Shown here: positions 33,196 to 42,194 of the stretch, one piece after another
Numbering within the stretch: position 1 is the stretch's first letter
How the letters are laid out: the number at the start of each line of letters is the position of its first letter
Source of the DNA: an uncultured Pelagibacteraceae bacterium
Lineage (GTDB): Bacteria > Pseudomonadota > Alphaproteobacteria > Pelagibacterales > Pelagibacteraceae
NCBI GenBank assembly: GCA_902596355.1
Contig: CACJTS010000002.1
Span: forward strand, 1 to 64,000
DNA: 64,000 bases
Reading direction: 5' to 3'
Notes under the pieces: model-generated
The model's input: the letters and a program-made list of their open reading frames with translations, nothing else
Told to the model about the DNA's origin: nothing
The model's database searches: none
Translations under genes and position numbers: made by a program

Positions 33196-34078
33196 TTTGT
33201 TCAGCACCTATATCAGAGTTTTTCTTTAACAATATTGATAATAAAGTTCCAATTTTAGAGGCGAGATCTTTACGTTCAACGATTAAATCAACAAAACCAG
33301 TTTTTTCAACATATTCACTTTTTTGGAAACCTTCAGGTAATTCTTCTTTAACAGTTCCTTGAATGACTCTTGCACCCGCAAATGCAATTAAAGCTCCTGG
33401 TTCTGCAATGTGAATATCACCTAACATAGCGTATGATGCAGTAATACCTCCTGCTGTTGGATCAGTGATACAAACTAAATATGGAAGTCCATTTTTCTTT
33501 AATTCATTTATTGCAAGAGTTGTTCTTGTCATTTGAGATAATGAAATTAAACTTTCCATCATTCTCATTCCCCCTCCTGCACTAATACATAAAAAAGGTG
33601 TTTGATTTTCTATGGCATGTTGTATTCCATATAAAAAAGCCTCACCTTCTGCTGCTGCCATTGAAGCTCCTAAAAAATCAAAATCAGAAGCTACAGCTGT
33701 AATTTTAATATTATTTATAGTTCCAGAGGCAACCATCATCCCACATTCTAATCCTGTTTTTTTTCGGGCACTTTTCAATCTTTCTTTGTAAGGTTTGGAG
33801 TCTGTCCAATTTAGTGGATCGTCTTTAGGTATTGGAGTTTTGAAAATCTCATAATTATTTTTTCCAAACAAAATATCAAACCTTTGATGTGGTTTTATTC
33901 TATGATGACGTTTACAATCCGGACATACCCATAAGTTTTCCTCTAAATCTTTTTTTAAAATTGGACCCTTGCAACACGATGTCCAATCACTTTTTGCAAT
34001 ATCTTCTTTTGTAGCCCTTTCACGTATAGCAGTTTTAATTTTTTCACCTGCTTTAATAATCTTTGTTATCCAGTTCAT
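33149..34078 (-). CDS. accD: acetyl-CoA carboxylase carboxyltransferase subunit beta
   Basis: With AccA it forms the carboxyltransferase that makes malonyl-CoA for fatty acids. The N-terminus has the four-cysteine zinc ribbon (SCCKGPILKKD ... WVCPDCKRHH, about residues 34-60), followed by the crotonase-like core with ASDFDFLGASMAAAEGE, SAGGGMRMMESL and DPTAGGITASYAMLGD. The length of 309 residues is standard. It lies after trpA with a 4-base overlap, and the trpFBA-accD-folC order is typical of proteobacteria. Confidence 0.97.
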   Translation of the reverse strand: MNWITKIIKAGEKIKTAIRERATKEDIAKSDWTSCCKGPILKKDLEENLWVCPDCKRHHRIKPHQRFDILFGKNNYEIFKTPIPKDDPLNWTDSKPYKERLKSARKKTGLECGMMVASGTINNIKITAVASDFDFLGASMAAAEGEAFLYGIQHAIENQTPFLCISAGGGMRMMESLISLSQMTRTTLAINELKKNGLPYLVCITDPTAGGITASYAMLGDIHIAEPGALIAFAGARVIQGTVKEELPEGFQKSEYVEKTGFVDLIVERKDLASKIGTLLSILLKKNSDIGAEQNETSEDSQSLTRAAS

Positions 34079-34875
34079 AGAATTTTATTTTTTAATCTCT
34101 TTACGATATTAGTAACATTTGTGACAGCATTTTGTCTCTTTTCAATGGATTTAGAGATTTCTTTACAAATTGCGCTACCAACCACCAAACCATCAGCTTT
34201 TTTAAGAGATTGGATGGTTTTTTCTGTAATTCCAAAACCAATAACAATATTTTTTGATTTATTTTGTTTTTTTATTTTGTTGTATTTTTCTAATATTTTC
34301 TTTGGGGATACTTTAAGCTTTCCACCCGTTGTAGATAACATGCTTATATAATAAATCATGTCGTGAGAGTCTTTTATGATTTTTTTTAATCTTATGTTAG
34401 AAGTTGTTGGAGAAACCAACTGAATAAAATTAATTCTTTTTTTTTTGCATTTTGATGCAAAATTTTTATTTTCTGGATAAGGTAAATCAACAACTATTAA
34501 ACCGTCAACCTTTGACTTTTTGCATTTTTCTAAAAATTTATTTTCATTATACTGATAGATCATGTTGTAATAGCCCATCAGTATTATTGGTTTATTTTTT
34601 TTAATTTTTTTAAAATTTTTTACAATTGAAAATACATCATTAATTTTAATACCATTTTTAATTGCCCGGTAAGCACTTGTTTGTATTTGTCCTCCATCAG
34701 CTATTGGAGTGTTGTGAGGAAAACCTAATTCACAAATATCTGCATAATTTGAAATTGATTTTAATATTTCTAAAGATTTTTTTTTAGTATTATCTCCAGC
34801 GACAGTATATGTAAGTAAAGCTGGTCTATTCTCTTCTCGTGCAGCTGAGAAAGCTTTACTGATTAATGAATTCAT
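34075..34875 (-). CDS. trpA: tryptophan synthase alpha chain (divergent)
   Basis: Cleaves indole-3-glycerol phosphate. At 266 residues with the TIM-barrel order, it keeps the catalytic glutamate in CELGFP (residue about 48) and the Asp in the following IADG. The usual PFSDP loop, however, is PHNTP. The VSVTGxTG motif is replaced by ISMLSTTGGKLKVSP, while GFGIT and GSAI phosphate-binding motifs are present. It overlaps trpB (one shared base) and accD. Position and fold support TrpA; the motif changes parallel those in TrpB and suggest the pair diverged together. Confidence 0.88.
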   Translation of the reverse strand: MNSLISKAFSAAREENRPALLTYTVAGDNTKKKSLEILKSISNYADICELGFPHNTPIADGGQIQTSAYRAIKNGIKINDVFSIVKNFKKIKKNKPIILMGYYNMIYQYNENKFLEKCKKSKVDGLIVVDLPYPENKNFASKCKKKRINFIQLVSPTTSNIRLKKIIKDSHDMIYYISMLSTTGGKLKVSPKKILEKYNKIKKQNKSKNIVIGFGITEKTIQSLKKADGLVVGSAICKEISKSIEKRQNAVTNVTNIVKRLKNKIL

Positions 34876-36104
34876 TAATTTTTACCCAACCTCTCTCTTA
34901 AGATATCTCTATCTTTTTTAGCATCACCACAAGAGTTAACTATTATAATTGTGTCTTTGTTTAATTTTGGAGCAATTTTTATTGCTTCAGCAAACGCATG
35001 ACTAGGTTCTAAACTTGGATTAAGTTTTTCAAATTTAGTTACCATCACATGTGCTTTTAGTGCTTCTTCATCAGTCGCATAAGTGTATCTAGCTCGTTTT
35101 GTATCTTTTAAAAAACAATGTATTGGACTTACACCTGGATAATCCAATCCAGCACTAATTGACTCAGTGTCATTTATTTGACCTTCATTGTTTTGACAAA
35201 CATAAGAAGCTGCACCATGTAAAATTCCAATTTTTGCATTTCTACTTAAAGGTGCGGCATGTAGTTTTGATTTTTTTGGACCTCCAGCCTCTACACCAAC
35301 TAACTCTATTTGCGATTTGTTAAAATCTATAAATTCACTCCAAAAACCATATGCAGAACTTCCACCTCCCACACAGTTTATTAATTTAATTTTTTTTGGA
35401 ATTTTTTTGAATTCTTGTTTAATTTGTATTTTTAATTCTCTTGAAATTTGTGCCGTACTCCATCCACAAATTTTTACAAATATATTTGGACCAACTGTAC
35501 TTCCAACACACATGTGTGTTGTGTCACAATTTGATACCCAATATCTCATACACTCACTGACTGCATCGACCAAGGTTTGACTACCTGAATATACAGGAAC
35601 TATTTCAGCACCATTTTTTCTCATAGCATCACAATTTGGTTTTTGTCTCTTGATGTCTTTTGCACCCATGAAAATTTTACATTTGAGACCAAATTTCTTA
35701 GCAGCCATACTTAACATTTTACCAGCATAACCAGCACCGGTGTCACCAACTATATATTTTTTTCCCATAGCCTTACAAATTAAGGCATGAACAGTTGCAT
35801 TGTATATCTTGTGGGCACCACCATTAGCTTCCGACACAACTTTGGCCCATATTTCAGCGCCACCCAAATGATTAGATAAATTTTCTAATTTTACAAATGA
35901 TGTGGGTGATCCTATATAATTTTTAAAGTAATAATCTCTCTTTTTTAAAAATTTCTTATTATTTCTTAATTTTGAAAACTCCCGTGTTAGGTCTTCTACT
36001 GGTTTTTTTAATGTTTCAGGGATAAAACTTCCTCCAAATTTACCACCCCAAAAACCGTTAAAATCATGTTGGTCAATTAGAGGAATTTTTTTTTTAAGTT
36101 TCAT
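34875..36104 (-). CDS. trpB: tryptophan synthase beta chain (strongly divergent)
   Basis: A fold-type II PLP enzyme that joins indole and serine. The 409 residues align by eye with TrpB from GGSFIPETL to the end. PLP lysine survives in GGAHKIYN, GGGSSAYG binds phosphate, and SISAGLDYPGVSPIH is close to standard. Several hallmarks are lost: LKREDLNHTG became KVVSEANGG, the ETGAGQHG segment is DTGAGYAG (catalytic Glu to Asp), and NLSGRGDKD is NSCGDAKKD. The gene lies between trpF and trpA with overlaps, so tryptophan synthesis is the natural reading. The changes may alter activity or substrate. Confidence 0.85.
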   Translation of the reverse strand: MKLKKKIPLIDQHDFNGFWGGKFGGSFIPETLKKPVEDLTREFSKLRNNKKFLKKRDYYFKNYIGSPTSFVKLENLSNHLGGAEIWAKVVSEANGGAHKIYNATVHALICKAMGKKYIVGDTGAGYAGKMLSMAAKKFGLKCKIFMGAKDIKRQKPNCDAMRKNGAEIVPVYSGSQTLVDAVSECMRYWVSNCDTTHMCVGSTVGPNIFVKICGWSTAQISRELKIQIKQEFKKIPKKIKLINCVGGGSSAYGFWSEFIDFNKSQIELVGVEAGGPKKSKLHAAPLSRNAKIGILHGAASYVCQNNEGQINDTESISAGLDYPGVSPIHCFLKDTKRARYTYATDEEALKAHVMVTKFEKLNPSLEPSHAFAEAIKIAPKLNKDTIIIVNSCGDAKKDRDILRERLGKN

Positions 36105-36723
36105 TTTTCAATTTATTTAAGTTGTTTAAAAAAAAATCTATTTTGGATGTATCTTTTAATCCAGAAGTTTCCAAGCCTCCAGATAAATCTAAATAATTAG
36201 CAACTTTTTCATAATTTTTTAGATTATCATCGAATTTTATATTACCAGCTAACATTAATTCTTTACTTAATTTGATATTTTTAATCAAGTTGTGATCAAA
36301 GCTTTGACTTTTTTCATAACCTTTGCTATCGAATAAATAGATATCTGTTACTTCAAGAAATGACTTGTACACAAGAACATCAGACTCATTTTTGATTGTT
36401 AAAGCTGTAATAATTTTTTTTTGGTATTTTTGTCTTATAATTTTAATTTCATCTGGATTACAGTCATACAATTGATAATAATCAAAAGGTAAACTTTTTA
36501 TTTCCTCTAAAATATCATTGTTAGGTTTTACTAAAACTGCAACAAATTCACTTTTATTTTTTTTAACATTTAACAATTTTTTTAAAAAGGTAAGTTCAAC
36601 ATGTCTTGGGCTTTTTGGATAATTACAAATAAAGCCTATAAATTTTGGAGGGTGGGAATGATTTATAATGTAATTTAAGGTATTAGAATCTTTTATACCA
36701 CATATTTTGCAACCTTTAATCAT
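36094..36723 (-). CDS. trpF: phosphoribosylanthranilate isomerase (divergent)
   Basis: Catalyses the Amadori rearrangement in tryptophan synthesis. The N-terminal KICGIKD holds the catalytic cysteine, and YLFDSKG the catalytic aspartate. The two phosphate-binding ends, MLAGNIKFDDN and DLSGGLETSGLKD, correspond to the usual LAGGL and SSGVE. The QLHG motif is QLYD here. The 209-residue length is normal. It overlaps trpB by 11 bases and pyrF by 4, in the conserved pyrF-trpF-trpB-trpA order. Confidence 0.88.
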   Translation of the reverse strand: MIKGCKICGIKDSNTLNYIINHSHPPKFIGFICNYPKSPRHVELTFLKKLLNVKKNKSEFVAVLVKPNNDILEEIKSLPFDYYQLYDCNPDEIKIIRQKYQKKIITALTIKNESDVLVYKSFLEVTDIYLFDSKGYEKSQSFDHNLIKNIKLSKELMLAGNIKFDDNLKNYEKVANYLDLSGGLETSGLKDTSKIDFFLNNLNKLKNET

Positions 36724-37412
36724 TTGTTTAAATGATCAGCAAGTTTTTTAATATTATTTATTATGTTACCTTTTGTAAGAGATCTTCCTATAACAATACC
36801 AGAAACCTTATTTTTAAAAGCTTGTTTGGGTGTCATAATTCTCATTTGATCATTTGAACTATCACCAGGCAATCTTATTCCTGGAGTTATGATTAATAAA
36901 TTTTTGTATCTTTTACGAACCATCATAGCTTCTTGAGCAGAACAAACTATACCATCGCATCCTGATTTTTTAATTAATGCTGCTTGTTTTAAAACTAATT
37001 GTTTTACGTTTTTTGTATGACCTATTTCTTTAAGAGATTTATTATTAAGGCTTGTTAGGATCGTAACTCCTAAAACTTTTAAATCTTTATTTATTTTTTT
37101 TGCTTTTATCTTTACAGCCTTTAGCATTTGCAATCCACCACTAGCGTGAACTGTAATATATTTACATCTCTTTAAATCTTTTAAGCTATCAACTGCTGAT
37201 AAAGCTGTTTGTGGAATATCATTTATTTTTAAATCTAACCAAAAATCATTTTTAATTTTTTCTAGTAATTTTCTGCCTCTTTTAGAGTAAAAAAATTGAA
37301 GACCAAACTTTGGGATAATTTCAAGCTTACTTGTTCTAGTTTGTAGAACTATTTTTTTTATTTTTTCTAAATTTGATGTATCACATGCAACAAAAATAGT
37401 TTTATTCCTCAT
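36720..37412 (-). CDS. pyrF: orotidine 5'-phosphate decarboxylase
   Basis: Final step of UMP synthesis. The catalytic tetrad is visible in FWLDLKINDIPQT (Asp-x-Lys ... Asp), earlier ACDTSNLEK marks the first barrel strand, and the C-terminal ITPGIRLPGDSSNDQMRIMTP and IVIGRSLTK phosphate loop is typical. It is 230 residues long. It overlaps the ihfB stop by 11 bases and trpF by 4, so it is embedded in the same transcript. Confidence 0.95.
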   Translation of the reverse strand: MRNKTIFVACDTSNLEKIKKIVLQTRTSKLEIIPKFGLQFFYSKRGRKLLEKIKNDFWLDLKINDIPQTALSAVDSLKDLKRCKYITVHASGGLQMLKAVKIKAKKINKDLKVLGVTILTSLNNKSLKEIGHTKNVKQLVLKQAALIKKSGCDGIVCSAQEAMMVRKRYKNLLIITPGIRLPGDSSNDQMRIMTPKQAFKNKVSGIVIGRSLTKGNIINNIKKLADHLNK

Positions 37413-37692
37413 TATTTAGTTTTTTAAACAAGTCTTTTGACATTTTAAAGTGTATAGTTTTTTTTTCTGGAGTATTTACTTTCTCCCCAGTTTTTGGATT
37501 TCTAGATATCCTTGCTTTTTGAATATGTGTTTCAAATACCCCAAAACCCCTTAACTCACAGCGATCCCCTCTCTTGAGGGCTCTTTTTATCTCATCTAGT
37601 ATTATATTAGTAAATTTTTCTAGATCTTTTTTAAGAAAATTGGGATAATTTATTGAAAGTTGTTTTAGAAGCTTTGATTTTACAATAGCCAA
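37402..37692 (-). CDS. ihfB: integration host factor beta subunit
   Basis: A DNA-bending protein of the HU/IHF family (96 residues). The family signature GDRCELRGFGVFETHIQKARISRNPKTGE contains the DNA-contacting arm with the Arg-Asn-Pro tip. The N-terminal helices (LLKQLSINYPNFLKKDLEKF) fit IHF-beta. Its place directly after rpsA is the conserved rpsA-ihfB pair of proteobacteria, which favours IHF-beta over HU. Confidence 0.92.
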   Translation of the reverse strand: MAIVKSKLLKQLSINYPNFLKKDLEKFTNIILDEIKRALKRGDRCELRGFGVFETHIQKARISRNPKTGEKVNTPEKKTIHFKMSKDLFKKLNNEE

Positions 37693-37708
37693 TTTATTTC
37701 TTTTTCAA

Positions 37709-39436
37709 TTATTCTTTTTCTTCTTCTTTTTTCTTTAAATCTTCAGATAATGATGAAAATGGTAAATTTTTACCTGAACCTTCAGATCCATATTTTTCCA
37801 AAGCCTCTTTCTTATCAATTTCCTCTAAAAGTTTTATACTTAAAATAGCTTTTCTCTTGTTAAAATCTAAATCAGCTATGGCGCAGTCTAGTTTTTCTCC
37901 CCCTGTCCATCTACTAGGACGAGCATCAGCAGCATTTATTGCTATTGCTGATTTTTTAATTTGAAAATCCATTTCACATCCTTCTGGTCTTACAATTAAA
38001 CCTTTGTTATCGGTGGAAATTACTTTCACAGTTATGGTTTGATTTTTGGATTTATCTTTAAACCAATCAAAAGGATCTGCTTGGGTTTGTCTTAAACCTA
38101 CTCTAATTTTTTGTTCAGAGGATTTTATCTCTAATACCTTAACCTTAATTTTGTCTCCTTTTTTATATTTACTCAACTCTTCTTCGCCATTATTTAAGTA
38201 GGTTAGATCATTACAGTGTAAAAATGCATCAACATCTAAATTTTCTATTTTTACGAATAAGGAATATTCATTTTTATTGACAATTTCACCTTCAACTATT
38301 TCTCCAACAGGATATTTTTTTTCAAAAGTCTCAAAAGGGTTTTCTTTTGTAAGTCTATGCGAAATAGCTACTCTTCTTTTCTCTTTATCAATTTCTGTAA
38401 TAACACAATCTATTTCATCTCCAACTTTAAACAGTTTTTTAGAAGATAAATTTTTTTTAGTCCAGCTAAGCTCACTGGAGTGAAGCAAAGTGGTTAGTCC
38501 TGGTTCTAGTTCACAGAATGCACCAAAATCCATCAATTTCACAACCTTAACTTTGTAAATTTTATTTAATTCATAATTTTCAATATGTTCGAATGGGTCA
38601 GGTGATAACTGTTTTACAGAGCAACCTACTTGTAATTTTTCTTTATCAACACTTATAACTTTAAGATCGTGCTTTTCTCCAATATTAAAAACTTCATCAG
38701 GGTGATTTACTCTTGAGTAAGAAATTTCTTGTAAGTGAACAAGCACATCTAATTCTCCGTTAACATTAAAAAAACATCCAAAACTACTGTAACCTTTTAC
38801 CTCTGCACCTTTAATGATATCTCCAATATTGTATTTCTCAATTATTTTTGCTTTATCTTCTTTTTTAAAAGAAGATATTATTTCTCTTCTAGAAACACAT
38901 GCATTGCCCCTTACTTTATCTAATTTTATTAGGGCAAATTTTTGTGGCTCATTCATCAAATGACTTATGTCTTTAAGAGGTTTATCACTAATTTGAGAAC
39001 CTGGAAGAAACATCAATGAACCTGTATCTATGTGCTCAACAATACAACCACCTTTACATTTTGATGTTATCTTACCCATTATAGGCTCATTTTTTTCATA
39101 AGCCTCGACTAATTTATCCCAACCTTTTATTTTTTGAGCTTTGCTTGCCGAGACTAAAACTTCACCATTTTTATCCTCAATTTTTTCTAATAGCACAGGT
39201 AAAGTTTCTCCAACTTTTATTTTGTCAGATAGGCCCATACTTTTTAATTCGTTTATATCAAGAACTGGTTCGGATTTTAAACCTTCAACAAAAAGAAAAA
39301 CAAATTTTTCTGTAATTTTATTTATTTTTCCTTCTATTATTTTACCTTCTTCAATTTGAATTTTTGATAGCTGACTGTTTAAAAGTTTTTCGAATTCTTG
39401 AGATGCTGGACTGGATAAGTCTTTGTATATTTCCAT
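37709..39436 (-). CDS. rpsA: 30S ribosomal protein S1
   Basis: A 575-residue protein built from six S1 (OB-fold) repeats that brings mRNA to the 30S subunit. Repeated units of the form G-x-I-x-G-x-V-x2-F-x2-G-C/A-F-V are visible, for example GDIIKGAEVKGYSSFGCFFNVN and YKVKVVKLMDFGAFCELEPG, each ending in an LHxSEL-like segment. The C-terminus is Lys/Glu-rich. It overlaps the cmk stop by one base in the conserved aroA-cmk-rpsA-ihfB order. Confidence 0.97.
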   Translation of the reverse strand: MEIYKDLSSPASQEFEKLLNSQLSKIQIEEGKIIEGKINKITEKFVFLFVEGLKSEPVLDINELKSMGLSDKIKVGETLPVLLEKIEDKNGEVLVSASKAQKIKGWDKLVEAYEKNEPIMGKITSKCKGGCIVEHIDTGSLMFLPGSQISDKPLKDISHLMNEPQKFALIKLDKVRGNACVSRREIISSFKKEDKAKIIEKYNIGDIIKGAEVKGYSSFGCFFNVNGELDVLVHLQEISYSRVNHPDEVFNIGEKHDLKVISVDKEKLQVGCSVKQLSPDPFEHIENYELNKIYKVKVVKLMDFGAFCELEPGLTTLLHSSELSWTKKNLSSKKLFKVGDEIDCVITEIDKEKRRVAISHRLTKENPFETFEKKYPVGEIVEGEIVNKNEYSLFVKIENLDVDAFLHCNDLTYLNNGEEELSKYKKGDKIKVKVLEIKSSEQKIRVGLRQTQADPFDWFKDKSKNQTITVKVISTDNKGLIVRPEGCEMDFQIKKSAIAINAADARPSRWTGGEKLDCAIADLDFNKRKAILSIKLLEEIDKKEALEKYGSEGSGKNLPFSSLSEDLKKKEEEKE

Positions 39437-40092
39437 TAATAATTTATTTTCCTATCTATTATTTTTTTTATTTTTAAAAAACATGACCTTTTATTAAGGT
39501 TTGTCGTATTAATCAATAGTGAATCTTTTGTTTTCTTTAAAGGTGATATTTTTCTGTTTAAGTCATTTTTATCGCGTTTTTTAATACTTTTTAGAACTTC
39601 TTCATATGTTATTTTTTTATTTAAATTTTTGAGTTCCTTATATCTACGCATTGCTCTAGTTTTTAAATTAGCAGTAATATAGAATTTAAATTCTGCGTCT
39701 GGTACAATTTTGTATGTTATGTCTCTCCCATCTAAGCATGATCCGTTATATTTTTTAGGAGGATTATATGCAAAATTTGTTTGAAATGAATGAACTGCTT
39801 TTCTTATATATTTAATTTTTGATATAATAGATGCCTCATTACTAACTTCATTAGATAATAATTTTTTTTTTAAAAGATCATATGGTTTTAAAGATTGGAT
39901 TTTAGATTTAACAAATTTAATATTAAATTTTTTTGGATAATTTAATTTTAAGTAAGCAATGTATCTATATATTTTTCCTGTATCTAAATAAAATAGATTA
40001 TAATGTTTAGATAAAGCTTTACCAATTGTTCCTGCCCCTGCCGCAGCCGGTGAGTCAATTGCTATTTTTAAAATATTTTTTCTTTTTTTCAT
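39436..40092 (-). CDS. cmk: cytidylate kinase with altered P-loop
   Basis: Phosphorylates CMP and dCMP. Position between aroA and rpsA, the LDTGKIYRYIA motif and the LDGRDITYKIVPDAEFKFYITA segment (usually DGRDIGTVVFPDA) identify the family; the length is 218 residues. The nucleotide loop, normally GPxGxGKGT, reads SPAAAGAGT here (about residues 14-22), so the invariant lysine is an alanine. Either another lysine stands in (Lys25 follows in GTIGK) or the activity is altered. Its start overlaps the aroA 3' end by 38 bases. Confidence 0.88.
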   Translation of the reverse strand: MKKRKNILKIAIDSPAAAGAGTIGKALSKHYNLFYLDTGKIYRYIAYLKLNYPKKFNIKFVKSKIQSLKPYDLLKKKLLSNEVSNEASIISKIKYIRKAVHSFQTNFAYNPPKKYNGSCLDGRDITYKIVPDAEFKFYITANLKTRAMRRYKELKNLNKKITYEEVLKSIKKRDKNDLNRKISPLKKTKDSLLINTTNLNKRSCFLKIKKIIDRKINY

Positions 40093-41410
40093 TTTTATTT
40101 ATTTTTCTAATAATTTTTAAAAAATCAGGGAAAGAGGTACGAATAGAATCTTTATCATGAATTTTCCATTGACCCCCGAAAGACAACGCAGCAATTACAC
40201 TTGTCATAAATACCCTATGATCCTTTAGGTAATTTTTTATAACAATTTTATTTTTTATTTTTAAATTTGGATTACCATATATTTTTATTGAATTTTTGGT
40301 CGTAATAGTCTTAATCCCCATCTTGTTAAGTATTATTTTACCCCACTCAAGTCTTGGACTTTCTTTTTGGTTTAATTCTCCTAAATTTTTAAAATGTGAA
40401 ATACCTTTGGCTTTTGCAGCAACCAGAAAAATAACCAAAAATTCATCTATCGCAGAACTATTTAATTTTGTTGGACAATTTATAGCTTTAATTGATTTAC
40501 TACTACTAATCTCAATATCTGCTATTTTTTCTCCATTATAATTTTTTTGATTTTTTAGATTAATTTTAATTCCCATCTTTTTGAGAATATTAATAATTCC
40601 AGTTCTTGAAGGATTTACATTAACATTTTTAATTGTAAGTTCTGAATTTTTCGAAAGTGCTGTTAAAACAATAAAAAAAGCACTTGAACTTATATCACAG
40701 GGTATGTTGTAATTTATACTTTTAATTTCTTTAACTTTTCGGATTTTTATTTCATCATAATATTTATTATTTTTTACCTGTATTGGTAAATTTAAATGTT
40801 TTAAAATAAGCTCAGTATGATTTCTGGATTTTTTAGCTCTTATAACTGTTGTTCCATTGACTTTCATGCCCGCAAAAATAACAGCACTTTTGCATTGAGC
40901 CGAACCTCTTTTTTCCAAATATTTTATTGGTTTTAATTTTGATGATCCAATAATTTTTAGCGGCAAATTTCTATTTTTAGTTAATTTAAATTTAGCTCCA
41001 AATTTAGATAAAGGATCAGAAATTCTTTTAAAATCTCTTTTAGATAAACTTTTATCACCAATTAATTTTATAGGTTTAGTGGAATTAATTAAAAGTCCTA
41101 GAATAAGTCTTCCTAATGTTCCAGAGTTTTGAGCATTAATAGTTAGATTTTTTTTATAATCATATCCGTTTAAACCTTTTCCATAAATTTTGCATTCATT
41201 TTTAAATATTCTCACACGGATCCCTAGTTTTTTAATCGCATTAATTGCAGCAATCACATCTTCTGAAAGTAATAAATTTTTTGCTTTAGATACTCCATTT
41301 GCTAAAGAAGAAAGCAAAACCCATCTTATACTAATGCTTTTGTCTCCACTAACTTGTATTTTTTTTTTATATTTATTTATTTTACTTTTAATAACTATTG
41401 GATTTGTCAT
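40055..41410 (-). CDS. aroA: 3-phosphoshikimate 1-carboxyvinyltransferase (EPSP synthase)
   Basis: Joins shikimate 3-phosphate and PEP on the chorismate pathway, the glyphosate target. The 451-residue protein has the KSKINKYKKKIQVSGDKSISIRW opening with catalytic Lys-Ser, the NAQNSGTLGRLILGLL motif (usually NAGT-R), SAQCKSAVIFAG, and a C-terminal DHRVFMTSVIAALSFGG (DHR-AM). It is related in fold to murA elsewhere in this window. It begins about 6 bases after the lptB stop and overlaps cmk. Confidence 0.95.
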   Translation of the reverse strand: MTNPIVIKSKINKYKKKIQVSGDKSISIRWVLLSSLANGVSKAKNLLLSEDVIAAINAIKKLGIRVRIFKNECKIYGKGLNGYDYKKNLTINAQNSGTLGRLILGLLINSTKPIKLIGDKSLSKRDFKRISDPLSKFGAKFKLTKNRNLPLKIIGSSKLKPIKYLEKRGSAQCKSAVIFAGMKVNGTTVIRAKKSRNHTELILKHLNLPIQVKNNKYYDEIKIRKVKEIKSINYNIPCDISSSAFFIVLTALSKNSELTIKNVNVNPSRTGIINILKKMGIKINLKNQKNYNGEKIADIEISSSKSIKAINCPTKLNSSAIDEFLVIFLVAAKAKGISHFKNLGELNQKESPRLEWGKIILNKMGIKTITTKNSIKIYGNPNLKIKNKIVIKNYLKDHRVFMTSVIAALSFGGQWKIHDKDSIRTSFPDFLKIIRKINKNEKKKKYFKNSN

Positions 41411-41416
41411 TTAGAA

Positions 41417-42193
41417 TTAATTGAACTTAAAATTATCTCCAAAATAAGCATTTTTTGCGCTTATATTTTTAACTAAATTAGATGGAGTGTCTTTAGCAAC
41501 TATATTGCCATTGCTCAAAATCATCGCAACATCAACACATGCTAGTAAATCTCTAGCTTGGTGATCACAAATACATATAGTTATTCTATTTTCTTGTTGT
41601 AAGTTTACAATTATTTCTTGTAACATTTTAATTGTTAGTACGTCTAATGCCGCAAAACATTCATCCAATAACAGTACTTCTGGATTACTTAAAAGCGAAA
41701 GTGCAATAACTAACTTTTTTTTCTGTCCACCAGATAAAAATTTAGCTTTTATATTTTTTAAATTATCAAGTTCAAATTTTGATATTAAGTAGTTAATTCT
41801 CTCAGCTCGGTAATTTTTATCTTCAATTACAATTTCACTAATTGCCCTTAAGTTGTCATGAAGAGTTAAATCATTAAAAAAACCGCCATATTGAGGTACA
41901 TATCCAACTTTAAATTTTTTTGTTCTGAGATAAATTGGAAAATCAGTTACATCTTCTCCGGCAATTTTTATTTTACCACTTCTCGGGTGAATTAAACCTG
42001 TTATAAGATTAAATATTGTTGATTTACCTACACCGTTGGGACCTAGCATCCCAAATATTTGACCTTTATTGATTTTGAAATTTATATTGTCTAGTATTAA
42101 TCTATTTCCATAAGCTAAAGAAACATTTTCAAATTCAATTATTGTATCAATATTTTTAAAAGATTTTATTCTAAATTTTTTTATTATAGCCAT
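41417..42193 (-). CDS. lptB: LPS export ABC transporter ATP-binding protein
   Basis: An ATPase of the Lpt machine that pulls lipopolysaccharide out of the inner membrane. The 258 residues hold Walker A GMLGPNGVGKST (about 47-58), the Q-loop VGYVPQYGGFF, the ABC signature LSGGQKKKLVIA, Walker B VLLLDECFAALD and the switch His in CDHQ. The usual DEPF is DECF. It lies directly after lptC (1 base gap) and near kdsD, the standard LPS neighbourhood. No lptA gene is seen between lptC and lptB, where alphaproteobacteria often carry it. Confidence 0.9.
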   Translation of the reverse strand: MAIIKKFRIKSFKNIDTIIEFENVSLAYGNRLILDNINFKINKGQIFGMLGPNGVGKSTIFNLITGLIHPRSGKIKIAGEDVTDFPIYLRTKKFKVGYVPQYGGFFNDLTLHDNLRAISEIVIEDKNYRAERINYLISKFELDNLKNIKAKFLSGGQKKKLVIALSLLSNPEVLLLDECFAALDVLTIKMLQEIIVNLQQENRITICICDHQARDLLACVDVAMILSNGNIVAKDTPSNLVKNISAKNAYFGDNFKFN

Positions 42194-42194
42194 T

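Noticed and set aside
33196-33207. GTG start 12 bases upstream for folC
   Set aside because: The ATG at 33195 fits the family start better; both lie within accD.
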